This document shows, one piece after another, positions 54,514 through 64,000 of a stretch of 64,000 nt of DNA. A program made the translations under genes and the position numbers. The stretch is from positions 40,593,834 to 40,657,833 of the forward strand of contig CM033745.1 in assembly GCA_019671005.1 (NCBI GenBank). Reading direction: 5' to 3'. This DNA comes from Hibiscus mutabilis (Eukaryota; Streptophyta; Magnoliopsida; Malvales; Malvaceae). Position 1 is the first letter of the stretch; every line of letters starts with the position of its first letter. Below the pieces are notes generated by a model, which saw only the letters and a program-made list of their open reading frames with translations, did not search any database and was not told the origin of the DNA.

Positions 54514-55578
54514 CATGGTGAAAGTGTAAATTTTGTTGTGACTCTATTTTACCTGAATGAAACAGTTGTTTGAAAATTACATTGAAGGTAAGTGATATCC
54601 ATTCAAAATTTGGTTATGTTCGATCGACTTGAAGAAAGGATTTTTCTTTGAAAATGTGGCATGGTGTATCGTTATGTATCATCCCTGATAGAAATTTGAT
54701 GTTACAACCTAATTTTGGAAGGCCCTGTTGGAGGCCTTGAGTATTCATCTGGATTTCAGGTATAGACTTTCATCTATAAATTGATGGCCAACCTAGTAGA
54801 GTAATCAGATTCTAGATGAAATACTTCAAGGTTGTATGGTTGATTCTGTGGTGGTTGGGAATGTTTCTTATCCCTGACTGAGACCGTTTAGAATAAAAGT
54901 TATGAGACAAATGTTTGCTTGGTACCGTATGAAGTTCGGTATGGATTCAAATTCTGTACTCTAATTAGTTGGTCCGAGATGTTTGACGGGATAACTTTGG
55001 GTTCAAAGGCAGTCTGAGTGATTAAGGGCACTGTCAGATTAATTCTTGATCGCTTGAAGAAGGCTTTTGATAGATAGAAGTCTTATGCTGATTAGAGGAG
55101 AAAAGATATTGAGTTTGATGTCGGTGATCAGGTTTTTCTGAAGGTATCTTCGTGAAAGAAAGTTCTGAGATTTGAGTTTAAGGGTGAGTTGAGTCTCAAA
55201 TTTATTAGACCATACCGCATTTTGAAGAGAGTCAGACTAGTTGCTTATCAGCTTGAGCTACCTCACAAGATTAGCCGTACACATAATGTATTCCATGTAT
55301 CTATGTTGAGGCAGTATCGTCTAGATCCGAGTCACATCATTCAGATTTAGTATGTGGAGCTGTGGCTAGATTTATCTTATGAGGGTGAGCCTATTCAGAT
55401 TTTGGATCGAAACAAAGAGTTCTGAGGAACCGACATATTCCTATGGTTAAAGTTCAGTGGAGTAATTGTGGCTTAAAGGAAGCTACTTTGGAGACTCTTA
55501 AGTTGATGAAGAAGCAATTTCCACATATGTTTAACTCAGGTAAAATTTCGAGGATGAAATTTCTTTTAGGGGGAGAGT
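54514..55578 (+). pseudogene. TEK3 integrase remnant, chromo-like domain and polypurine tract
   Basis: Plus strand, stops throughout. From about 54850: VPYEVRYGFKFCT, RLILDRLKKAFDR, RRKDIEFDVGDQVFLKVSS, KISRTHNVFHVSMLRQYRLD, then EGEPIQILDRNKEF (chromo-like region, about 55385-55425). It ends with a purine-rich tract GGGGGAGAG (55569-55577) against the 3' LTR. 54514-54850 is an earlier integrase or spacer portion too decayed to assign. Confidence 0.82.
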
Positions 55579-58500
55579 TATAACACCCCTAATAAAATAT
55601 AATTAAAACACGAGGTAAAAAAAGAAGAAACATGAAATGAAAATGAATGAGAGAGTGCTTTCTTGGGGTGTCAAACTCGTGACCTTGGCCTTGTTACCCC
55701 GTGCCTTAACCGTTTGAGCCAAATGCTCATATATGTCAAGTATTGGAATGGAATATACTTTGAATTAGGAATTAGGGGTTTTAACCCGAATTAAATATCA
55801 CTTTGACTCCTCACCTACCCTTATTCAATGTCCATTAGAATATGAATTTTGAGAGAGGGATAATCTAGAATTCTCTCAAGCTTTCTCCCCAACCACCACC
55901 ATTCAACATCTCTGATCTCCCTCACCGCTGGCACGTGGCGTGCACGCCACCATCAGTCGAGCTACCATTTCACCCTAAACTCAGCGCCGTTAGTAACTCG
56001 CATTGCCACACCGTTAGTTGCTGTAAAAGTTGTCTTGAAGTTTCAGTTGAAACCCCAAGGACTTTGTCCTTTTGTTTTCTACATTTTTGGACCGCCTCTA
56101 CCGTCCTGTTGTCTCACTATCGCTAGTAGTGAGCTCCCGGGGTTGAGGCAAGAAAACCTTGGTGACCGATCGTTGATTCGCTGTTGTTAGGTGCCTCATC
56201 AGAGCTATGTCTATACCGACTGTATCTCGCATGTTTTGGTAAGTTTCGGCAAGGTTTCTGGTATACATATGTTCTTTAAAGATAATGTGTGATTTTTGGT
56301 CGTTTATGGCATTTTTTCAACCATTTTGGCCGCGCATTGCGACCACACGACGTCTTGGGCAATTTTCGGTTGCTTGAGATGGTGGCCCTCGAACAGGACC
56401 GGCTAGACCAGCCTTGGACCCGATCTGGCCTATAAATTGAGCCCGCTTAACCCGATAAACTGGCCCAACACAAACCGATCCAAAAATATATTAGGCCTGA
56501 GTTTTTTAGCTTTTGGGTCAACCTGAATAAAATCCCAAACCCGAATCTGTTTGACCGACCTGACCCAAGCCTGACTCGTTCGACCCGAGTCCAACCCGTC
56601 TAACCTGGCTCGACCCTTTGATTGAGTCAACTCACCTGAGCCAAACTGTTAACTGAGTCAGGTCTCCCGAGTCAACTCAGTCGACTCAACTTAACCGAGT
56701 CAACTCGGTTGACCCATTGATCATTAACCCATTGGCCTGTCCGCTAACTTTGACCAAAAGTCAACTTTTTTTTTTTGAAAACCCATATTTTATGTTTTTG
56801 ACTTCTTGAGTTTGTTTAAGGAAATTCTAACCTGAAAGCCTCTGAATCTGACCTTGAACCCGAGAATGCATGTGTTTAGTCTTTCATTTTGAGAGTTATG
56901 TGATCAAGCTAAGGATTGATTATGTATTATGTTTAATTGAAGGTGTCTTCATATCTGAGATGTCGAGGATGTCGAATTTGGGTTCGGGAGTGTTCGAATG
57001 TCATTTTGAGGGACGACCGAATCAACAAGGATTCAAGGTAATACATTACTACCTCTTACATGCTTTATGAAACATGTTGATATTCGGTTAAAGTATGCAT
57101 GATTATGATTGACTGTTCTTTTAACTCTGTTTGAGTCAATTCGATTACGAAATAAAAGAATGGAAATCTAGATAAGATCAAACTATTCGAAAGAGACTTA
57201 AATAGACCAAAAGAATTTTGAGTTTCAGTAAGTGATTAATAAAATAATTAGTCTCCAATCCGATTAATAGTGTTAAAGGATTCAATGTCAAACGTATTTG
57301 GATATAAAATTACAAAGATTCCCTTGAGGTATAAGCATGACTAAAATACCCCTAGAAATGAAAAAGATCTAGAAAGCTACACTAGATCTAGTAAAACAAC
57401 TAATTCATCTGAAAACTTCGAATTACTTGAAAAGTTATGGTAACTAGACTTAAACCTTCGAGATTGTAAAGTGCTTGCATTTTCTTGAATTCTTAATAAA
57501 TATCCGAAGATATATTTATGGAAAACTATTCGTATGCATAAATTAATCAAAGTGGCGTAAAGTATTGAATTGATTGAAATACTGGAAGAGTTGGAATTAT
57601 TGATAAGGCTGAATTGATAATGACCAAAAAGATCGATGTACCCACGAGCACCAGAATTTTCCAAATTAACTAGAATGATGGATAAACCCTCGAGTTCTGA
57701 AATGAATGAATTGTCTGGAAATTTCAAATGGATGACTGAAACACCATTGGGTACTTAAATGAGTGAAATACCTACGTGACTTAAGATAAGTGGAAGCTTG
57801 GAAAATCTTGAAATTTCTGATAGATCGCAAATAACTGTAATGCCCAGTGGGTTTGAGGCTTAACTGATGTATATAAGTCACTCCTGATAATGCTACAACA
57901 CTAGAACAATACCGCTCGAACACATGTTTGACTACTCGGGGTGGGTCCAGTGATGTCTTATGGAAGTGACTCGTTCAACTATACAATGCAGTTAGTATCA
58001 GGAAATGTATACGTGTGAGGTACATATGTTCGAATACTTGGTACGTACCACAATATTGGGATCTGTAAGTTCGATTGAATTTTGGAAACCTGATAAATCG
58101 TAGAGATCTTTAAGTATGCAAATCACCAATTTACAATTATTAGGTGGAATTATGAAATCACCCCTAGCAGTCAAATGACCAAAATACCATCATTGGTCAA
58201 AATAATCTGAACATCCCTAATTTATTTGATATCCTGAATGATCTTAATATAACAATTCCTGAATGCCCGGTTGGAGACATTGGTTACCAAGCCTCTTTTA
58301 ATAAGGACCGCGTTTCTGAAATCATTTCAAAATTGTTAGAAGTTAAGTGTTTCCTTCTTTGTAAATACCATGTATCTCTGAGAAATAAATTGTTCCATCT
58401 AGTGTTTTCCAAGTGCACATGAATATTCTCTCTAATTTGAACCCAAGACTGTCTCTTGATCTGAATCATGGCTTTTATCTGTCTAAAATATACCTATGTA

Positions 58501-59394
58501 TCTGATCTAAAAAACATGTTCTCTGGTTAATGTTTTAATAAAAATTATAGTTTGCTTTATATTACTGTTATTACTGCATAGATTGTTATACTTGGGTACT
58601 TGGGATAGAGTATAAAGTCACTGCAGGTTCAACCCTTATCCGACTAGTGATTCCTACTATTTTAGGTTCCTATGATTCCACTAGGGTGATTCCTACTAAA
58701 CCTAAGGTATCCCCTTAGGATGGCACCTAGATTCAGTTCTAGGGAACTGCATACTGGAGTTCGGTTGGAGGGTAGATAGAAAATTAAAATGAACTTTACA
58801 GCTACTTGAATCATATGTTCTCGAAAAAATGTTTATTGCATTGTTACATTTGTTGTATTAACTTTGCACTGTTGGAACACACTAAACTCCTTGGTTTAAT
58901 TTCTTTAATCCATCACTCTTTTTATTCTCTAGACTATAAGCTTCTCTCATGATACTCAGTGATTGAATAAAGAACAATTTTGTTATCTTCATATATATCG
59001 CTTCACTGAAATATCAAATCTTAATTGGAGTCTTTTGTTTCCTCGAACATCATGACAATATTATGCTTGCCATATACCTACATGTGCTTATAAGTAGTTA
59101 TGTAATCGACATTAGTGTTTGGAGTTTTCTCGGTGTTGCCTTTGGAGTACGATACTGGTAAAGTTAGTGGGCATGTATGTCGCGTCTTATTTTATGTCAG
59201 AGTCTGTAGTATACTTTTGGATTGTTGTTTTATGATTTTTTGTAATGATGTTCTGACAAAGGATTTTTATTTTACGGTTTTAAAAGTATTAGAAAGAAGA
59301 GGTTTTTTTGGGTTTTTACTGTGAGTCGCTTTTGTGACCTTAATGTGACCTCCTAGAACTAGGTGTATCGCATAGGCTGGTCTAGGGGGTTACA
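55579..59394 (+). repeat. TEK3 3' LTR
   Basis: 3816 bp, TATAACACCCC (from TGTAACACCCC) to GGGGGTTACA. Antisense tRNA-like module at 55667-55722, TTGAC-rich stretch at 56625-56770. It reads through the S3 position without interruption. All frames inside (55935-59324) lack protein features and are not annotated as genes. Confidence 0.87.
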
Positions 59395-60210
59395 CGTACT
59401 ATGAATTTTGATGATGTTTAGGTTTTTACACCTATCATTGCTCAAGAAGTTAATCTAGAACCTAAACAAGACAACGTTAAACCACTCTTATTCAATATAA
59501 GATAATTGCTTAAGAAGAAGAAACTCAACAACCTCAAAAACAAGTGTCAGTAAAGAGGTTCACGAGAGGAAGATGAAATACTATTCTAGATTATTATATT
59601 CTATTTTTTCAAGAAAATAAGGATAACAATGGAATAATAGAAAATGACCCAATTATTTTTACCAGGCCATAAAAAGTTCTAACTCTCAAAAGTGGTTTGA
59701 TAACGTACAAGAAGAGTATAATTTTATGCAAGAGAATAAAGTTTAAGTTGTCCCATTATTTGAAGGAGCGAACCAATTGATTGTAAATGGATATTTAAAA
59801 CCAAGAGGGATGCAAATGGTAATGTGGATAAGTATAAGGCACATCTTGTATCTAAATGATATACTCTAAAAGAAGGCATTAACAGCTTGTGTTTTTTCAA
59901 TGGTGACATTGAAGAAACAATTTATAAAGTTTATTCAAAAAATTTGTGTCTAATGATACAAAGTCCATGATATGTAAATTAAGGAAATCCATCTATGAGC
60001 TTAAGTAGACATCTCTTAAATGATATTACAAGTTTCACCAAATAATTATCCTATTCGATTTTGAGATGAATTTGGTTGATAATTGTATATACTACAAGTT
60101 CAGTGGGAGAAAACCAAGTGATACTAATATTTTCAAATGATATAAATTTAGTATTACTCAATGCCCTAAAAGTAACATTGAAATTTAGAAATACAAAATA
60201 TTCCATATAC
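59395..60210 (+). pseudogene. COP1 integrase-RT linker and RT, decayed
   Basis: Plus strand. After the TEK3 junction it reads MNFDDV, a stop, VFTPIIAQEVNLEPKQDNVK, the linker of Tork-like copia. The RT follows: CKWIFKTKRDANGNVDKYKA (about 59783-59845, with shifts), FFNGDIEETIY (about 59895-59930), FVSNDTKSMICKLRKSIYEL and YYKFHQIIILF. The catalytic YVDD segment is missing or too changed to see near 60120-60150. Stops and shifts throughout. Confidence 0.8.
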
Positions 60211-63200
60211 TGTAACACCCTAAAATTGTTCTAGGAAAGTTACCACAATCTAAACTATAGGCAAAGTGAATACATAAATTAATCAATTTAAAGAAGAAAG
60301 AACATTGGCCATCCTTAAGATCAAATAAGTGAAATTAGAACCAAATTGAATTGAAATTAAAATTATAAGGCTCAAATGGAAGGATGAAATTGTGATCATG
60401 CAAAATTGATGAGAACATGTGTCTTGTGAGTAGATGACTCACGGCTAGGAGGAAAGATGAACAAAAAAATTTGTATCATCCTCTTCCTCCCATTATCCTC
60501 CATGGCCGATTGTTGAAAGAGAAAGGGGAGAGAAAAAGATTCATTGATCATCTTCAAATTCATTCTTGAATTAACTTTGATCAAATTTAGCTTGGAGGAG
60601 ATATAATGCTTAACTCCTACATGTTATAGAATGTTGAATCTTGAGATTTTGATGTTCTTGTTGCCTAGATTGATTAAGATGATTTTTATGCATGTTAGGA
60701 TGATCTTAGCTTCTCATAGTACTAGAAATTCTAAATGCTAGTAACCATTTTGATAAAGGGAATGTATATGACTGAACAATGTTAAATTGGGACTGTTTTG
60801 CTAGTAAAAATGTGTGAATAGGTTAAATGTATATAGAACCCTGTTTTGAACATGTTGGTAAATGAATTGAGGATTGAATGGAGTAGATAACTTGATGGAA
60901 AATGAGTGAACCTAATTGGATTAGTTAAAACTAGGTAATGGACTGCTCAAATGGTGTAGTAGAAACATAATGTTGATCAAATAGAGCAAATTGGATTTAA
61001 CATGATAATGCCCTATTTTAAGCACATTGATAGGTGAATTAGACTGACCTAGACATGTAAGAACATGAAAATAAGTTGAATTGTCATGTTAGAACATTGT
61101 TAAAATGAGTTATGAAACTAGAAACTCAACCTAGTGTAACCTGCCCAGAATGCTCTAAAATAATTAGGAGAAAACATAACTGAATTCTGGATTGTATAAT
61201 GAATTGTAGAGAAGAAACACTAGGGACAGTGCAAACTGTCCAGTGTAGCAAATTACCCGGTCCTTAAGTTAAAAACTGTATTAATTAGAAAAGAACTAAA
61301 ATGCAAGGCCTATATGGTTAGAAATACAATTATGTTATCTTTCCAACGGTGTAAATCAATTGTAATTCCGACGTACGGAATGAAATTTATGTATGTTTTA
61401 GTGAACAAAGTACATGCTGCCCAGTGTAGCAAAGTACTGTTTTGTGGCAATTTGTAAACAGTATTGTAAACAGTTTTGGGGCATTGATTCTGCCCTAATT
61501 TACATGAATTAGAGTATAGATAAGTTTGGTTAAGTGTAGTGAAGAATGTATATGAACATGCTGCCAAAATTGTGTATGTTATGTACTTGTAACATTGCCT
61601 TGATTGAGTGACTTTGTGAACTTGTTTTGATATGCGTTTCCTTGTAATGTGTTAGAACCAGGAGTGGACTTGGTGGATGAGGAAAAAGTGGAACATCCTA
61701 AAGCCAAGAACAAAAAGTGTGGTTTCAAGACTAGCTAAGCATGGAGTATTGTGAGTGTAGTTATCTCTAGGGTTAGGACTAGGTCCTAACCAAATCATTC
61801 TTGTTTACATTCTTGTAATGCTTAAATAAACCTAATAAGGGAAGAATGACTAGTAATGCATGAAACTTGATCATATCCTTGAATACATGTTCAATTCAAA
61901 TGTTTAAGCATGTTTAAGTGGTAACTTGGTGCTTGTATGTGTCATGAGGCATGTGATCAAATGCTTAAAGAACTTGCTTGAGATTTATCTCATCTTGATG
62001 AAATGAACACATGAGAATTACATGATATGCGAGCTATGGCTCAATTGGCCTAAGGGCCTAGTATGAAATGAACTTACTTGACATGATATTGAACTTGAAA
62101 CACTTGTATAAATGGCTTAAATCGAACAACCTTGGTAGCTAGTTGGACTAGGTAGAAGGGCATGCCTTAGAGTCTAGAGCTTATTGTGTCAGGGTGGACC
62201 TATTTGGCGATAGACGGAGGGTGCATATGTGGTCTTTGGCGACAGTAGGAGGGTTGACCAGCACTACGGTGCATCTTGTGGCGACAGTTGGTTGGAGACT
62301 CGATTACCTATACAAACTAAGTACCAATGTGGTTGTTTAATTAATAATAAATGAATTAACAATCCTATATCACATGTTACTTGTCTTGAAAGCCATGAAT
62401 TGAATGTTACTTGACATGAAAGCCATGAATTGTATGTTACTTGACATGAAAGCATGACTTACTTGATTTCTTGTTATACAAGTACGATTTGCTTGATTCT
62501 TGATATGAAAGCATGAAGTATGATTCGATGTTTCTTGTATCCTATACTAGCCAAATGCTATAATCCTTAACTAGGATCACTCCAATGCTTGAAATCCTTA
62601 GCTAAGACTACTCTAATGCTTGAAATCTTTAGCTAGGATCATTCTTGTTCAATTGACACATAACTTGATATAACAAATGGTTAGAACTAGTTACTACCTC
62701 ACTAAGTACATTCTTGTACTTATCACTCTTCCCAACCTACAGGATAAAGGGATTCGAGTGTTGCTTGATCTTGAAGCCTGTTACCTTGAGCTAGAAGCAA
62801 GTCACACAAGCATTGCCTAAGTATTGTTTCATACTTGTTTTGAATATCTCCTAGATTGGTGGCACTAGATTGTATAGAGTGTAGCTTGATCATGCATTTT
62901 GGAACACTTGAAACTTGTATATATTGTCCTTGTATGGGCCTACTATGTTATGAACTTGGTTGATGATGTGAATCATGTATTGAACTTAAACTACATGTAA
63001 TGGAAGGGTATTTGCTGTGCATAAATGGATTTATATATGGAATGATCAAGTGTTTGAACTAGTTTACCTTGGAACATTCGAATGCCTTGTTTATGTACAT
63101 GTGTATGCTTGAATTGAAGGTAGAATAAGGTGAACCATGCTGTTTGACCTGCCATTCGAATGCTTTATGTCTTGTATGAATATACCTTGATGTAGGTATT

Positions 63201-63702
63201 GTTTGGTGTTAGTATGATGATTGTTGAATGGATAGGAATAGTGTATGACTTGAATGGGAACTAGTTACATGCAAACTGAATGTTCAAAGAAACATGTTAG
63301 TAATTTAGGCATGAGATATTACATGTATACATCCAAGATCAATGAAATGAAATGAAGCATGTTTGTACGCTTAGGTCTTTCGAATGAGGTATGATAACAT
63401 GGATTGAAAATGCAAAATGAATCATAAAAGTAGTAACATATAATGTAAGCATGAAAGGAAATAACTTAATGATCTATTCGAATGCCTATAATGACATGAA
63501 AATCAAATATGAGTTTGCTTGCATGTTAAGGAATGAATGCTTGGTTGCTTGTTAGTTAAGTAACTCATCTAATAAGGATGAGTTATCAATTCATGCCTTG
63601 TTCTTGTTTATGCTTGCCTTGATCTTGTATTGTAATGTCATTGTCCTTGCTTGGTAACGCTCCTGAGCCGGTTTGCTACTAGCCCTGGGTAGGGGTGTTA
63701 CA
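60211..63702. repeat. S5, 3.5 kb solo LTR inside COP1
   Basis: 3492 bp from TGTAACACCC to GGGGTGTTACA, with flanking 5-mers TATAC (60206-60210) and TGTAC (63703-63707). COP1 RT lies on the left and its RNase H side on the right. No internal retroelement region, primer site or polypurine tract. The ends are of the TEK type, but I do not see clear sequence identity to the TEK LTRs, so it may be another Tekay family. Frames inside (60396-60584, 61310-61567, 62264-62455) have no protein features. Confidence 0.8.
62360..62645. repeat. Two short tandem repeats in S5
   Basis: First, about three 31-bp units with TGTTACTTGACATGAAAGCC (62370-62457) and looser copies to 62520. Second, about two and a half 32-bp units with AATGCTTGAAATCCTTAGCT (62555-62645). 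Confidence 0.75.
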
Positions 63703-64000
63703 TGTACATAAGGTATTGAGAATCTAATTTATGCTTAAGTATATATGCGTTTGGATATTGCGTACATTGTTGGAATGTTAGGCAGATATTTATGCAACCC
63801 TAGTATGTAGCATAATATAGCAGTTAAGAGGGTTATGAGATATCTTTGGAGAACAAAATTTTCATGCTCACATATCAGAGTTCTGGTATGTTAGAGATCA
63901 TCAAGTTAACATGCTTTGATTCTAATAGAATATTGATGCAAAAGAATTTTGTCACATGTGGTGCTAATTATAGTTTGAATAGAAAGGTCACTTCAGTTAT
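63703..64000 (+). pseudogene. COP1 RT end and RNase H start, running off the window
   Basis: Plus strand reads NLIYA, a stop, VYMRLDIAYIVGMLGRYL and RVMRYLWRTK in nearly one frame, the conserved copia block after the RT palm. It confirms that COP1 continues beyond S5. The 3' LTR should lie to the right of the window. Confidence 0.82.

Larger units (their letters stand above)
39688..59394 (+). mobile_element. TEK3, Tekay-type chromovirus with nested insertions
   Basis: Plus-strand element: 5' LTR 39688-45067 (split by S3), primer site at 45072, a short 5' internal stretch to 45505, then CHR1 (45506-54508), then an integrase remnant and polypurine tract, and 3' LTR 55579-59394. Flanking 5-mers CATAC (39683-39687) and CGTAC (59395-59399) form a target duplication with one change. 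Most of gag and pol is absent, so a large deletion happened in addition to the CHR1 insertion. LTR family is the same as TEK2 in reverse orientation. Confidence 0.85.
25368..64000 (+). mobile_element. COP1, Ty1/copia element in pieces, outermost layer of a nest
   Basis: Plus-strand copia element whose visible pieces are 25368-27573 (LTR and leader), 38334-39687 (leader, Gag, zinc knuckle, integrase tail), 59395-60210 (integrase-RT linker and RT) and 63703-64000 (RT end/RNase H, running off the window). The gaps are TEK2, TEK3 and S5. The leader sequence continues across TEK2 and the protein frame continues across TEK3. The clade looks Tork-like from Gag and the integrase tail. It is old: frames are full of stops, and most of the protease and integrase is missing even within a piece. 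Confidence 0.72.

Noticed and set aside
57377..57923. Frames of 85-116 codons in TEK3 3' LTR with counterparts at 41478-42018
   Set aside because: The two places are LTR copies of each other, so their likeness is not evidence of selection on a protein.

Overview
This window is eukaryotic nuclear DNA from a flowering plant, probably a eudicot. The evidence is one host gene with plant-type GT-AG introns, a UBC7-type ubiquitin-conjugating enzyme best matched to Arabidopsis UBC7/13/14, lying in a dense bed of plant LTR retrotransposons. There are no bacterial operons, CRISPR arrays or rRNA genes. Almost all other coding signal is decayed gag/pol. I name the elements ATH1, TEK1-3, CHR1, COP1-2 and the solo LTRs S1-S5.

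Layout. 1-9775: ATH1, an Athila-type Ty3/gypsy element on the minus strand (tRNA-Asp-type primer site, 1.5 kb LTRs, left LTR cut by the window edge), inserted into an LTR of TEK1. 9776-about 17400: TEK1, a minus-strand Tekay/Del-type chromovirus whose pol is split by S1, a 2.84 kb solo LTR of the same family. About 17400-18896: an AT-rich orphan LTR-like block with a 51-bp tandem repeat. 19151-19882: 3' end of a Ty1/copia element (COP2). 20566-about 23100: the UBC7-type gene, six coding exons, 166 codons, intact. 23200-25367: small foldback and MITE-like debris.

25368 to the right edge: a nested stack. The oldest layer is a plus-strand Ty1/copia element (COP1), seen as four separated pieces (25368-27573, 38334-39687, 59395-60210, 63703-64000). 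Three insertions separate them: TEK2 (27574-38333, minus), TEK3 (39688-59394, plus) and solo LTR S5 (60211-63702). TEK2 carries solo LTR S2 in its reverse transcriptase. TEK3 carries solo LTR S3 in its 5' LTR and, in its nearly emptied interior, the whole chromovirus CHR1 (45506-54508, minus, perfect TTGGA target duplication), which itself carries solo LTR S4 in pol. Nesting is thus four deep (COP1 > TEK3 > CHR1 > S4). Most boundaries are supported by TG/CA-type ends, 5-bp target duplications (perfect or one mismatch) and resumption of the host element's reading frame or sequence across the gap.

No element looks able to move on its own: reading frames are shifted or stopped and several catalytic residues are replaced. 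The observations I find least expected are (1) a short GC-rich word (GTTGCCGAGGC and variants) that recurs in ATH1 in the LTR, gag, the RNase H-integrase linker and a 3' ORF, read in two different frames; (2) a tRNA-like pol III promoter module lying antisense at the same place inside four TEK LTR copies; (3) W-box and TGACGTCA-type motif clusters in the same LTRs; and (4) a foldback made of degenerate telomere-like repeats.
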